A stretch of 64,000 nt of DNA from contig NW_023367367.1 in NCBI RefSeq assembly GCF_902167145.1, forward strand, positions 1-64,000, written 5' to 3'. This stretch comes from Zea mays. Lineage: Eukaryota; Streptophyta; Magnoliopsida; Poales; Poaceae. Positions within the stretch are counted from its first letter, which is position 1. Each line of letters begins with the position of its first letter. Both the position numbers and the translations under genes were made by a program. Below the pieces are notes generated by a model, which saw nothing but the letters and a program-made list of their open reading frames with translations, did no database searches and was not told the DNA's origin. This document shows, piece by piece, positions 26,860 through 39,084 of this stretch.

Positions 26860-29800
26860 ATTGAAAATGGTCATTCATGGCTATTTTCGGCAAAATGGGG
26901 GTTGTGTGGCCATTGATCGTCGACCAGAGGCTCATACACCTCACCCCACATATGTTTCCTTGTCATAGATCACATTCTTGGATTTCTGGTGGAGACCATT
27001 TCTTGGTCAAAAATCCGTAGGTCTTAGCCTCTAATATTATTGAAAATGGTCGCTCATGGCTATTTTCGGCAAAATGGGGGTTGTGTGGCCATTGATCATC
27101 GACCAGAGGCTCGTACACCTCACCCCACATATGTTTCCTTGCCATAGATCACATTCTTGGATTTCTGGTGGAGACCATTTCTTGGTCAAAAATCCGTAGG
27201 TGTTAGCCTTCGGTATTATTGAAAATGGTCGTTCATGGCTATTTTCGACAAAAATGGGGGTTGTGTGGCCATTGATCATCGACCAGACGCTCATACACCT
27301 CACCCCACATATGTTTCCTTGTCGTAGATCACATTCTTGGATTTCTGGTGGAGACCATTTCTTGGTAAAAAATCCCTAGGTGTTAGCCTTCGATATTATT
27401 GAAAATGGTCGTTCATGGCTATTTTCGACAAAAATGGGGGTTGTGTGGCCATTGATCATCGACCAGACGCTCATACACCTCACCCCACATATGTTTCCTT
27501 GCCATAGATCACATTCTTGGATTTCTGGTGGAGACCATTTCTTGGTCTAAAATCCGTAGGTGTTAGCCTCTAGTATTATTGAAAATGGTCGCTCATGGCT
27601 ATTTTCAAGGTCGCTCACGGCTATTTTCATAAAAAATGGGGGTTGTGTGGCCATTTATCATCGACTAGAGGCTCATAAACCTCACCCCACATATGTTTCC
27701 TTGCCATAGATTACATTCTTGGATTTCTGGTGGAAACCATTTCTTGGTTAAAAACTCGTACGTGTTAGCCTTCGGTATTATTGAAAATGGTCATCTATGG
27801 CTATTTTCGGCAAAATGGGGGTTGTGTGGCCATTGATCATCGACCAGAGGCTCGTACACCTCACCCCACATATGTTTCCTTGCCATAGATCACATTCTTG
27901 GATTTCTGGTGGAGACCATTTCTTGGGCAAAAATCCGAATGTGTTAGCCTTTGGTATTTTTGAAAATGGTCATTCATGGCTATTTTCGACAAAAATGGGG
28001 GTTGTGTGGCCATTGATCTTCGACCAGAGGCTCATACACCTCACCCCACATATGTTTCCTTGTCGTAGATCACATTCTTGGATTTCTGGTGGAGACCATT
28101 TCTTGGTCAAAAATCCGTAGGTCTTAGCCTCTAATATTATTGAAAATGGTCGCTCATGGCTATTTTCGGCAAAATGGGGGTTGTGTGGCCATTGATCATC
28201 GACTAGAGGCTCATACACCTCACTACACATATGTTTCCTTGCCATAGATCACATTCTTGGATTTCTGGTGGAGACCATTTCTTGGTCTAAAATCCGTAGG
28301 TGTTAGCCTCTAGTATTATTGAAAATGGTCGCCCATGGCTATTTTCAAGGTCGCTCATGGCTATTTTCATAAAAAATGGGGGTTGTGTGGCCATTTATCA
28401 TCGACTCGAGGCTCATAAACCTCACCCCACATATGTTTCCTTGCCATAGATTACATTCTTGGATTTCTGGTGGAAACCATTTCTTGGTTAAAAACTCGTA
28501 CGTGTTAGCCTTCGGTATTATTGAAAATGGTCATTCATGGCTATTTTCGGCAAAATGGGGGTTGTGTGGCCATTGATCGTCGACCAGAGGCTCATACACC
28601 TCACCCCACATATGTTTCCTTGTCATAGATCACATTCTTGGATTTCTGGTGGAGACCATTTCTTGGTCAAAAATCCGTAGGTCTTAGCCTCTAATATTAT
28701 TGAAAATGGTCGCTCATGGCTATTTTCGGCAAAATGGGGGTTGTGTGGCCATTGATCATCGACCAGAGGCTCGTACACCTCACCCCACATATGTTTCCTT
28801 GCCATAGATCACATTCTTGGATTTCTGGTGGAGACCATTTCTTGGTCAAAAATCCGTAGGTGTTAGCCTTCGGTATTATTGAAAATGGTCGTTCATGGCT
28901 ATTTTCGACAAAAATGGGGGTTGTGTGGCCATTGATCATCGACCAGACGCTCATACACCTCACCCCACATATGTTTCCTTGTCGTAGATCACATTCTTGG
29001 ATTTCTGGTGGAGACCATTTCTTGGTAAAAAATCCCTAGGTGTTAGCCTTCGATATTATTGAAAATGGTCGTTCATGGCTATTTTCGACAAAAATGGGGG
29101 TTGTGTGGCCATTGATCATCGACCAGACGCTCATACACCTCACCCCACATATGTTTCCTTGCCATAGATCACATTCTTGGATTTCTGGTGGAGACCATTT
29201 CTTGGTCTAAAATCCGTAGGTGTTAGCCTCTAGTATTATTGAAAATGGTCGCTCATGGCTATTTTCAAGGTCGCTCACGGCTATTTTCATAAAAAATGGG
29301 GGTTGTGTGGCCATTTATCATCGACTAGAGGCTCATAAACCTCACCCCACATATGTTTCCTTGCCATAGATTACATTCTTGGATTTCTGGTGGAAACCAT
29401 TTCTTGGTTAAAAACTCGTACGTGTTAGCCTTCGGTATTATTGAAAATGGTCATTCATGGCTATTTTCGGCAAAATGGGGGTTGTGTGGCCATTGATCAT
29501 CGACCAGAGGCTCGTACACCTCAATCCACATATGTTTCCTTGCCATAGATCACATTCTTGGATTTCTGGTGGAGACCATTTCTTGGGCAAAAATCCGAAT
29601 GTGTTAGCCTTTGGTATTTTTGAAAATGGTCATTCATGGCTATTTTCGACAAAAATGGGGGTTGTGTGGCCATTGATCTTCGACCAGAGGCTCATACACC
29701 TCACCCCACATATGTTTCCTTGTCGTAGATCACATTCTTGGATTTCTGGTGGAGACCATTTCTTGGTCAAAAATCCGTAGGTCTTAGCCTCTAATATTAT

Positions 29801-30240
29801 TGAAAATGGTCGCTCATGGCTATTTTCGGCAAAATGGGGGTTGTGTGGCCATTGATCATCGACTAGAGGCTCATACACCTCACTACACATATGTTTCCTT
29901 GCCATAGATCACATTCTTGGATTTCTGGTGGAGACCATTTCTTGGTCTAAAATCCGTAGGTGTTAGCCTCTAGTATTATTGAAAATGGTCGCTCATGGCT
30001 ATTTTCAAGGTCGCTCATGGCTATTTTCATTAAAAATGGGGGTTGTGTGGCCATTTATCATCGACTCGAGGCTTATAAACCTCACCCCACATATGTTTCC
30101 TTGCCAAAGATTACATTCTTGGATTTCTGGTGGAAACCATTTCTTGGTTAAAAACTCGTACGTGTTAGCCTTCGGTATTATTGAAAATGGTCATTCATGA
30201 CTATTTTCGGCAAAATGGGGGTTGTGTGGCCATTGATCGT
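26860..30240 (-). repeat. 1660 bp tandem higher-order repeat
   Basis: About 26860-28519 is repeated at about 28520-30180 with a constant offset of 1660 bp. Shared markers include aaatccctagg (27371 and 29031), the gggcaaaaatccgaatg variant (27925 and 29585) and cactacacatatg (28221 and 29881). I noticed only a handful of differences (for example catctatgg versus cattcatgg at 27791/29451, and caccccac versus caatccac near 27863/29523). The unit is about nine monomers plus a duplicated 22 bp sub-repeat. Confidence 0.88.
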
Positions 30241-30500
30241 CGACCAGAGGCTCATACACCTCACCCCACATATGTTTCCTTGTCGTAGATCACATTCTTG
30301 GATTTCTGGTGGAGACCATTTCTTGGTCAAAAACTCGTACGTGTTAGCCTTCGATATTATTGAAAATGGTCGTTCATGGCTATTTTCGACAAAAAATCTG
30401 TAGGTGTTAGCCTTCGATATTATTGAAAATGGTCGTTCATGGCTATTTTCGACAAAAATGGGGGTTGTGTGGCCATTGATCATCGACTAGACGCTCATAC

Positions 30501-30596
30501 TCTCCACCATAAATCCAAGAATGTGATCTATGGCAAGGAAACATATGTGTAGTGAGGTGTATGAGCCTCTGGTCGAAGATCAATGGCCACACAACC
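30501..30596 (+). repeat. Inverted 96 bp knob180 insert, copy 1
   Basis: Within minus-orientation repeats, the sequence changes at cgctcatac/tctccaccat to forward orientation and returns at cacaacc/tttccttgcc. The insert is a partial monomer of the variant with ccataaatcc and gtgtagtgagg. The same two joins occur in copies 2 and 3, so the inversion arose once and was then amplified. Confidence 0.9.
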
Positions 30597-32303
30597 TTTC
30601 CTTGCCATTTATCACATTCTTGTATTTCTGGTGGAGACCATTTCTTGGTCAAAAATCCGTAGGTGTTAGCCTTCGGTATTATTGAAAATGGTCGTTCATG
30701 GCTATTTTCGACAAAAATGGGGGTTGTGTGGCCATTGATCATCGACCAGACGCTCATACACCTCACCCCACATATGTTTCCTTGTCGTAGATCACATTCT
30801 TGGATTTCTGGTGGAGACCATTTCTTGGTAAAAAATCCGTAGGTGTTAGCCTTCGATATTATTGAAAATGGTCGTTCATGGCTATTTTCGACAAAAATGG
30901 GGGTTGTGTGGCCATTGATCATCGACCAGACGCTCATACACCTCACCCCACATATGTTTCCTTGCCATAGATCACATTCTTGGATTTCTGGTGGAGACCA
31001 TTTCTTGGTCTAAAATCCGTAGGTGTTAGCCTCTAGTATTATTGAAAATGGTCGCTCATGGCTATTTTCAAGGTCGCTCACGGCTATTTTCATAAAAAAT
31101 GGGGGTTGTGTGGCCATTTATCATCGACTAGAGGCTCATAAACCTCACCCCACATATGTTTCCTTGCCATAGATTACATTCTTGGATTTCTGGTGGAAAC
31201 CATTTCTTGGTTAAAAACTCGTACGTGTTAGCCTTCGGTATTATTGAAAATGGTCATTCATGGCTATTTTCGGCAAAATGGGGGTTGTGTGGCCATTGAT
31301 CATCGACCAGAGGCTCGTACACCTCACCCCACATATGTTTCCTTGCCATAGATCACATTCTTGGATTTCTGGTGGAGACCATTTCTTGGGCAAAAATCCG
31401 AATGTGTTAGCCTTTGGTATTTTTGAAAATGGTCATTCATGGCTATTTTCGACAAAAATGGGGGTTGTGTGGCCATTGATCTTCGACCAGAGGCTCATAC
31501 ACCTCACCCCACATATGTTTCCTTGTCGTAGATCACATTCTTGGATTTCTGGTGGAGACCATTTCTTGGTCAAAAATCCGTAGGTCTTAGCCTCTAATAT
31601 TATTGAAAATGGTCGCTCATGGCTATTTTCGGCAAAATGGGGGTTGTGTGGCCATTGATCATCGACTAGAGGCTCATACACCTCACTACACATATGTTTC
31701 CTTGCCATAGATCACATTCTTGGATTTCTGGTGGAGACCATTTCTTGGTCTAAAATCCGTAGGTGTTAGCCTCTAGTATTATTGAAAATGGTCGCTCATG
31801 GCTATTTTCAAGGTCGCTCATGGCTATTTTCATAAAAAATGGGGGTTGTGTGGCCATTTATCATCGACTCGAGGTTCATAAACCTCACCCCACATATGTT
31901 TCCTTGCCATAGATTACATTCTTGGATTTCTGGTGGAAACCATTTCTTAGTTAAAAACTCGTACGTGTTAGCCTTCGGTATTATTGAAAATGGTCATTCA
32001 TGGCTATTTTCGGCAAAATGGGGGTTGTGTGGCCATTGATCGTCGACCAGAGGCTCATACACCTCACCCCACATATGTTTCCTTGTCGTAGATCACATTC
32101 TTGGATTTCTGGTGGAGACCATTTCTTGGTCAAAAACTCGTACGTGTTAGCCTTCGATATTATTGAAAATGGTCGTTCATGGCTATTTTCGACAAAAAAT
32201 CTGTAGGTGTTAGCCTTCGATATTATTGAAAATGGTCGTTCATGGCTATTTTCGACAAAAATGGGGGTTGTGTGGCCATTGATCATCGACTAGACGCTCA
32301 TAC

Positions 32304-32399
32304 TCTCCACCATAAATCCAAGAATGTGATCTATGGCAAGGAAACATATGTGTAGTGAGGTGTATGAGCCTCTGGTCGAAGATCAATGGCCACACAACC
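32304..32399 (+). repeat. Inverted 96 bp knob180 insert, copy 2
   Basis: Same joins as copy 1, exactly 1803 bp downstream, inside the second 1803 bp unit. Confidence 0.9.
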
Positions 32400-34846
32400 T
32401 TTCCTTGCCATAGATCACATTCTTGTATTTCTGGTGGAGACCATTTCTTGGTCAAAAATCCGTAGGTGTTAGCCTTCGGTATTATTGAAAATGGTCGTTC
32501 ATGGCTATTTTCGACAAAAATGGGGGTTGTGTGGCCATTGATCATCGACCAGACGCTCATACACCTCACCCCACATATGTTTCCTTGTCGTAGATCACAT
32601 TCTTGGATTTCTGGTGGAGACCATTTCATGGTAAAAAATCCATAGGTGTTAGCCTTCGATATTATTGAAAATGGTCGTTCATGGCTATTTTCGACAAAAA
32701 TGGGGGTTGTGTGGCCATTGATCATCGACGAGACGCTCATACACCTCACCCCACATATGTTTCCTTGCCATAGATCACATTCTTGGATTTCTGGTGGAGA
32801 CCATTTCTTGGTCTAAAATCCGTAGGTATTAGCCTCTAGTATTATTGAAAATGGTCGCTCATGGCTATTTTCAAGGTCGCTCATGGCTATTTTCATAAAA
32901 AATGGGGGTTGTGTGGCCATTTATCATCGACTAGAGGCTCATAAACCTCACCCCACATATGTTTCCTTGCCATAGATTACATTCTTGGATTTCTGGTGGA
33001 AACCATTTCTTGGTTAAAAACTTGTACGTGTTAGCCTTCGGTATTATTGAAAATGGTCATTCATGGCTATTTTCGGCAAAATGGGGGTTGTGTGGCCATT
33101 GATCATCGACCAGAGGCTCGTACACCTCACCCCACATATGTTTCCTTGCCATAGATCACATTCTTGGATTTCTGGTGGAGACCATTTCTTGGGCAAAAAT
33201 CCGAATGTGTTAGCCTTTGGTATTTTTGAAAATGGTCATTCATGGCTATTTTCGACAAAAATGGGGGTTGTGTGGCCATTGATCTTCGACCAGAGGCTCA
33301 TACACCTCACTACACATATGTTTCCTTGCCATAGATCACATTCTTGGATTTATGGTGGAGACCATTTCTTGGTCAAAAATCCGTAGGTGTTAGCCTTCAG
33401 TGTCATTGAAAATGGTCGTTCATGGCTATTTTCGACAAAAATGGGGGTTGTGTGGCCATTGATCATCGACCAGACGCTCATACACCTCACCCCACATATG
33501 TTTCCTTGCCATAGATCACATTCTTGGATTTCTGGTGGAGACCATTTCTTGGTCTAAAATCCGTAGGTGTTAGCCTCTAGTATTATTGAAAATGGTCGCT
33601 CATGGCTATTTTCAAGGTCGCTCACGGCTATTTTCATAAAAAATGGGGGTTGTGTGGCCATTTATCATCGACTAGAGGCTCATAAACCTCACCCCACATA
33701 TGTTTTCTTGCCATAGATTACATTCTTGGATTTCTGGTGGAAACCATTTCTTGGTTAAAAACTCGTACGTGTTAGCCTTCGGTATTATTGAAAATGGTCA
33801 TTCATGGCTATTTTCGGCAAAATGGGGGTTGTGTGGCCATTGATCATCGACCAGAGGCTCGTACACCTCACCCCACATATGTTTCCTTGCCATAGATCAC
33901 ATTCTTGCATTTCTGGTGGAGACCATTTCTTGGGCAAAAATCCGAATGTGTTAGCCTTTGGTATTTTTGAAAATGGTCATTCATGGCTATTTTCGACAAA
34001 AATGGGGGTTGTGTGGCCATTGATCTTCGACCAGAGGCTCATACACCTCACCCCACATATGTTTCCTTGTCGTAGATCACATTCTTGGATTTCTGGTGGA
34101 GACCATTTCTTGGTCAAAAATCCGTAGGTCTTAGCCTCTAATATTATTGAAAATGGTCGCTCATGGCTATTTTCGGCAAAATGGGGGTTGTGTGGCCATT
34201 GATCATCGACTAGAGGCTCATACACCTCACTACACATATGTTTCCTTGCCATAGATCACATTCTTGGATTTCTGGTGGAGACCATTTCTTGGTCTAAAAT
34301 CCGTAGGTGTTAGCCTCTAGTATTATTGAAAATGGTCGCTCATGGCTATTTTCAAGGTCGCTCATGGCTATTTTCATAAAAATGGGGGTTGTGTGGCCAT
34401 TTATCATCGACTCGAGGCTCATAAACCTCACCCCACATATGTTTCCTTGCCATAGATTACATTCTTGGATTTCTGGTGGAAACCATTTCTTGGTTAAAAA
34501 CTCGTACGTGTTAGCCTTCGGTATTATTGAAAATGGTCATTCATGGCTATTTTCGGCAAAATGGGGGTTGTGTGGCCATTGATCGTCGACCAGAGGCTCA
34601 TACACCTCACCCCATATATGTTTCCTTGTCGTAGATCACATTCTTGGATTTCTGGTGGAGACCATTTCTTGGTCAAAAACTCGTACGTGTTAGCCTTCGA
34701 TATTATTGAAAATGGTCGTTCATGGCTATTTTCGACAAAAAATCTGTAGGTGTTAGCCTTCGATATTATTGAAAATGGTCGTTCATGGCTATTTTCGACA
34801 AAAATGGGGGTTGTGTGGCCATTGATCATCGACTAGACGCTCATAC

Positions 34847-34942
34847 TCTCCACCATAAATCCAAGAATGTGATCTATGGCAAGGAAACATATGTGTAGTG
34901 AGGTGTATGAGCCTCTGGTCGAAGATCAATGGCCACACAACC
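34847..34942 (+). repeat. Inverted 96 bp knob180 insert, copy 3
   Basis: Same joins as copies 1 and 2, 2543 bp downstream of copy 2. The larger spacing fits the additional 741 bp partial duplication between these units. Confidence 0.9.
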
Positions 34943-37146
34943 TTTCCTTGCCATAGATCACATTCTTGTATTTCTGGTGGAGACCATTTCTTGGTCAAAA
35001 ATCCGTAGGTGTTAGCCTTCGGTATTATTGAAAATGGTCGTTCATGGCTATTTTCGACAAAAATGGGGGTTGTGTGGCCATTGATCATCGACCAGACGCT
35101 CATACACCTCACCCCACATATGTTTCCTTGTCGTAGATCACATTCTTGGATTTCTGGTGGAGACCATTTCATGGTAAAAAATCCATAGGTGTTAGCCTTC
35201 GATATTATTGAAAATGGTCGTTCATGGCTATTTTCGACAAAAATGGGGGTTGTGTGGCCATTGATCATCGACCAGACGCTCATACACCTCACCCCACATA
35301 TGTTTCCTTGCCATAGATCACATTCTTGGATTTCTGGTGGAGACCATTTCTTGGTCTAAAATCCGTAGGTATTAGCCTCTAGTATTATTGAAAATGGTCG
35401 CTCATGGCTATTTTCAAGGTCGCTCATGGCTATTTTCATAAAAAATGGGGGTTGTGTGGCCATTTATCATCGACTAGAGGCTCATAAACCTCACCCCACA
35501 TATGTTTCCTTGCCATAGATTACATTCTTGGATTTCTGGTGGAAACCATTTCTTGGTTAAAAACTCGTACGTGTTAGCCTTCGGTATTATTGAAAATGGT
35601 CATTCATGGCTATTTTCGGCAAAATGGGGGTTGTGTGGCCATTGATCATCGACCAGAGGCTCGTACACCTCACCCCACATATGTTTCCTTGCCATAGATC
35701 ACATTCTTGGATTTCTGGTGGAGACCATTTCTTGGGCAAAAATCCGAATGTGTTAGCCTTTGGTATTTTTGAAAATGGTCATTCATGGCTATTTTCGACA
35801 AAAATGGGGGTTGTGTGGCCATTGATCTTCGACCAGAGGCTCATACACCTCACTACACATATGTTTCCTTGCCATAGATCACATTCTTGGATTTATGGTG
35901 GAGACCATTTCTTGGTCAAAAATCCGTAGGTGTTAGCCTTCAGTGTCATTGAAAATGGTCGTTCATGGCTATTTTCGACAAAAATTAGGGTTGTGTGGCC
36001 ATTGATCGTCGACCAGAGGCTCATACACCTCACCCCACATATGTTTCCTTGCCATAGATCACATTCTTGGATTTCTGGTGGAGACCATTTCTTGGTCAAA
36101 AATCCGTAGGTGTTAGCCTTCGGTATTATTGAAAATGGTCATTCATGGCTATTTTCGACAAAAATGGGGGTTGTGTGGCCATTGATCATCGACTAGAGGC
36201 TCATACACCTCACCCCACATATGTTTCCTTGCCATAGATCACATTCTTGGATTTCTGGTGGAGACCATTTCTTGGTCTAAAATCCGTAGGTGTTAGCCTC
36301 TAGTATTATTGAAAATGGTCGCTCATGGCTATTTTCAAGGTCGCTCATGGCTATTTTCATAAAAAATGGGGGTTGTGTGGCCATTTATCATCGACTAGAG
36401 GCTCATAAACCTCACCCCACATATGTTTCCTTGCCATAGATTACATTCTTGGATTTCTGGTGGAGACCATTTCTTGGTCAAAAATCCGTAGGTCTTAGCC
36501 TCTAGTATTTTTGAAAATGGTCGCTGTTAGCCTTCGGTATTATTGAAAATGGTCATTCATGGCTATTTTCGGCAAAATGGGGGTTGTGTGGCCATTGATC
36601 GTCGACCAGAGGCTCATACACCTCACCCCACATATGTTTCCTTGTCGTAGATCACATTCTTGGATTTCTGGTGGAGACCATTTCTTGGTCAAAAATTCAT
36701 AGGTGTTAGCCTTCGATATTATTGAAAATGGTCGTTCATGGCTATTTTCGACAAAAATGGGGGTTGTGTGGCCATTGATCATCGACCATAGGCTCATACA
36801 CCTCAAACACATATGTTTCCTTGCCATAGATCACATTCTTGGATTTCTGGTGGAGACCATTTCTTGGTCAAAAACCGTAGGTGTTAGCCTTCGGTATTAT
36901 TGTAAATGGTCATTCATGGCTATTTTCGACAAAAATGGGGGTTGTGTGGCAATTGATCATCGACCAGAGGCTCATACACCTCACCCCACATATGTTTCCT
37001 TGCCATAGATCACATTCTTGGATTTCTGGTGGAGACCATTTCTTGGTCAAAAATCCGTAGGTCTTAGCCTCTAATATTATTGAAAATGGTCGCTCATGGC
37101 TATTTTCATAAAAAATGGGTGTTGTGTGGCCATTGATCATCGACCA

Positions 37147-37623
37147 AGCCATGAACGACCATTTTCAAAAATACCAAAGGCTAACACGTACGGATTTTTG
37201 ACCAAGAAATGGTCTCCACCAGAAATCCAAGAATGTGATCTATGGCAAGGAAACATATGTGGGGTGAGGTGTATGAGCCTCTGGTCGATGATGAATGGCC
37301 ACACAACCCCCATTTTTGTCGAAAATAGCCATGAACGACCATTTTCAATAATACCGAAGGCTAACACCTACGGATTTTTGAACAAGAAATGGTCTGCACC
37401 TGAAATCCAAGAATGTGATCTATGGCAAGGAAACATATGTGTAGTGAGGTGTACGAGCCTCTGGTCGATGATCAATGGCCACAGAACCCCCATTTTGCCG
37501 AAAATAGCCATGAACGACCATTTTCAATAATACCGAAGGCTAACACCTACGGATTTTTGACCAAGAAATGGTCTCCACCAGAAATCCAAGAATGTGATCT
37601 ATGGCAAGGAAACATATGTGGGG
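37147..37623 (+). repeat. knob180 block, + orientation (~2.6 monomers)
   Basis: The switch from reverse to forward is at cgacca/agccatgaacgacc (37146/37147). It ends at catatgtggggg, where forward atatgtgggg and reverse tgggggttgtg share tgggg (37619-37623). Contains one gtgtagtgagg-type monomer (about 37439). Confidence 0.9.
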
Positions 37624-38210
37624 GTTGTGTGGCCATTGATCATCGACTAGAGGCTCGTACACCTCACCCCACATATGTTTCCTTGCCATAGATCACATTC
37701 TTGGATTTCTGGTGGGGACCATTTCTTGGTCAAAAATCCGTAGGTGTTAGCCTTCGGTATTATTGTAAATGGTCATTCATGGCTATTTTCGACAAAAATG
37801 GGGGTTGTGTGGCCATTGATCATCGACCATAGGCTCATACACCTCACCCCACATATGTTTCCTTGCCATAGATCACATTCTTGGATTTCTGGTGGAGACC
37901 ATTTCTTGGTTAAAAACTCGTACGTGTTAGCCTTCGGTATTATTGAAAATGGTCATTCATGGCTATTTTCGGCAAAATGGGGGTTGTGTGGCCATTGATC
38001 ATCGACCAGAGGCTCATACACCTCACTACACATATGTTTCCTTGCCATAGATCACATTCTTGGATTTATGGTGGAGACCATTTCTTGGTCAAAAATCCGT
38101 AGGTGTTAGTCGTCAGTGTCATTGAAAATGGTCGTTCATGGCTATTTTCGACAAAAATTAGGGTTGTGTGGCCATTGATCATCGACCAGGGGCTCGTACA
38201 CCTCACCCCA
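37624..38210 (-). repeat. knob180 block, - orientation (~3 monomers)
   Basis: Reverse-orientation monomers between two forward blocks. The right junction is in ctcaccccacacccatttttt (about 38205-38221), where cctcacccca of one orientation meets cccatttttt of the other. One monomer here has the aaaattaggg variant (about 38154). Confidence 0.9.
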
Positions 38211-38734
38211 CACCCATTTTTTATGAAAATATCCATGAGCGACCTTGAAAATAGCCATGAGCGACCATTTTCAATAATATTAGAGGCTAAGACCTACGGA
38301 TTTTTGACCAAGAAATGGTCTCCACCAGAAATCCAAGAATGTGATCTATGGCAAGGAAACATATGTGGGGTGAGGTGTATGAGCCTCTGGTCGATGATCA
38401 ATGGCCACACAACCCCCATTTTGCCGAAAATAGCCATGAATGACCATTTTCAAAAATACCAAAGGCTAACACGTACGGATTTTTGACCAAGAAATGGTCT
38501 CCACCAGAAATCCAAGAATGTGATCTATGGCAAGGAAACATATGTGGGGTGAGGTGTACAAGCCTCTGGTCGGTGATCAATGGCCACACAACCCCCATTT
38601 GTGTCGAAAATAGCCATGATTGACCATTTTTAATAATACCGAAGGCTAACACCTACGGATTTTTGACCAAGAAATGGTCTCTACCATAAATCCAAGAATG
38701 TGATATATGGCAAGGAAACATATGTGTAGTGAGG
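38211..38734 (+). repeat. knob180 block, + orientation (~3 monomers)
   Basis: Forward monomers from cccattttttatg (38213 onward) to gtgtagtgagg (38724-38734), then a blunt change to reverse ccagacgctcatac at 38735. Confidence 0.9.
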
Positions 38735-39084
38735 CCAGACGCTCATACACCTCACCCCACATATGTTTCCTTGCCATAGATCACATTCTTGGATTTCTGG
38801 TGGAGACCATTTCTTGGTCAAAAATCCGTAGGTGTTAGCCTTCGGTATTATTGAAAATGGTCGTTCATGGCTATTTTCGACAAAAATGGGGGTTGTGTGG
38901 CCATTGATCATCGACCAGAGGCTCATACACCTCACCCCACATATGTTTCCTTGCCATAGATCACATTCTTGGATTTCTGGTGGAGACCATTTCTTGGTCA
39001 AAAATCCGTAGGTGTTAGCCTTCGGTATTATTGAAAATGGTCGTTCATGGCTATTTTCATAAAAAATGGGGGTTGTGTGGCCAT

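Larger units (their letters stand above)
28797..36000 (-). repeat. 1803 bp higher-order repeat cluster with 741 bp inner duplication
   Basis: A unit of about 1803 bp (ten monomers) begins near 28797 and repeats near 30600 and 32403. The second and third starts carry the chimeric join aacctttccttgcc. The variant gggcaaaaatccgaatg occurs at about 29585, 31388, 33191, 33932 and 35734, giving spacings of 1803, 1803, 741 and 1802 bp. Another copy of the chimeric join near 34940 lies 2543 bp after the one near 32397, as expected for 1803 plus about 740 bp. The cluster therefore combines repeated 1803 bp units with a four-monomer (741 bp) partial duplication. Confidence 0.85.
15481..37146 (-). repeat. 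knob180 array, long central block, - orientation
   Basis: About 120 monomers in reverse orientation, with landmarks such as ccttgccatagatcacattc every ~180 bp. The block holds the strongest higher-order structure in the window (538 bp, 1640 bp, 1660 bp and 1803 bp units, listed separately) and three identical short inverted inserts. Truncated monomers include about 16620 (ctat joined to tgatcgtcgacc), about 22020-22024 (two monomer parts joined at gtcg) and 36525/36526 (ggtcgct joined to gttagcc). The stretch 22.9-25.4 kb carries more private substitutions than its surroundings. No gene is supported. Confidence 0.96.
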
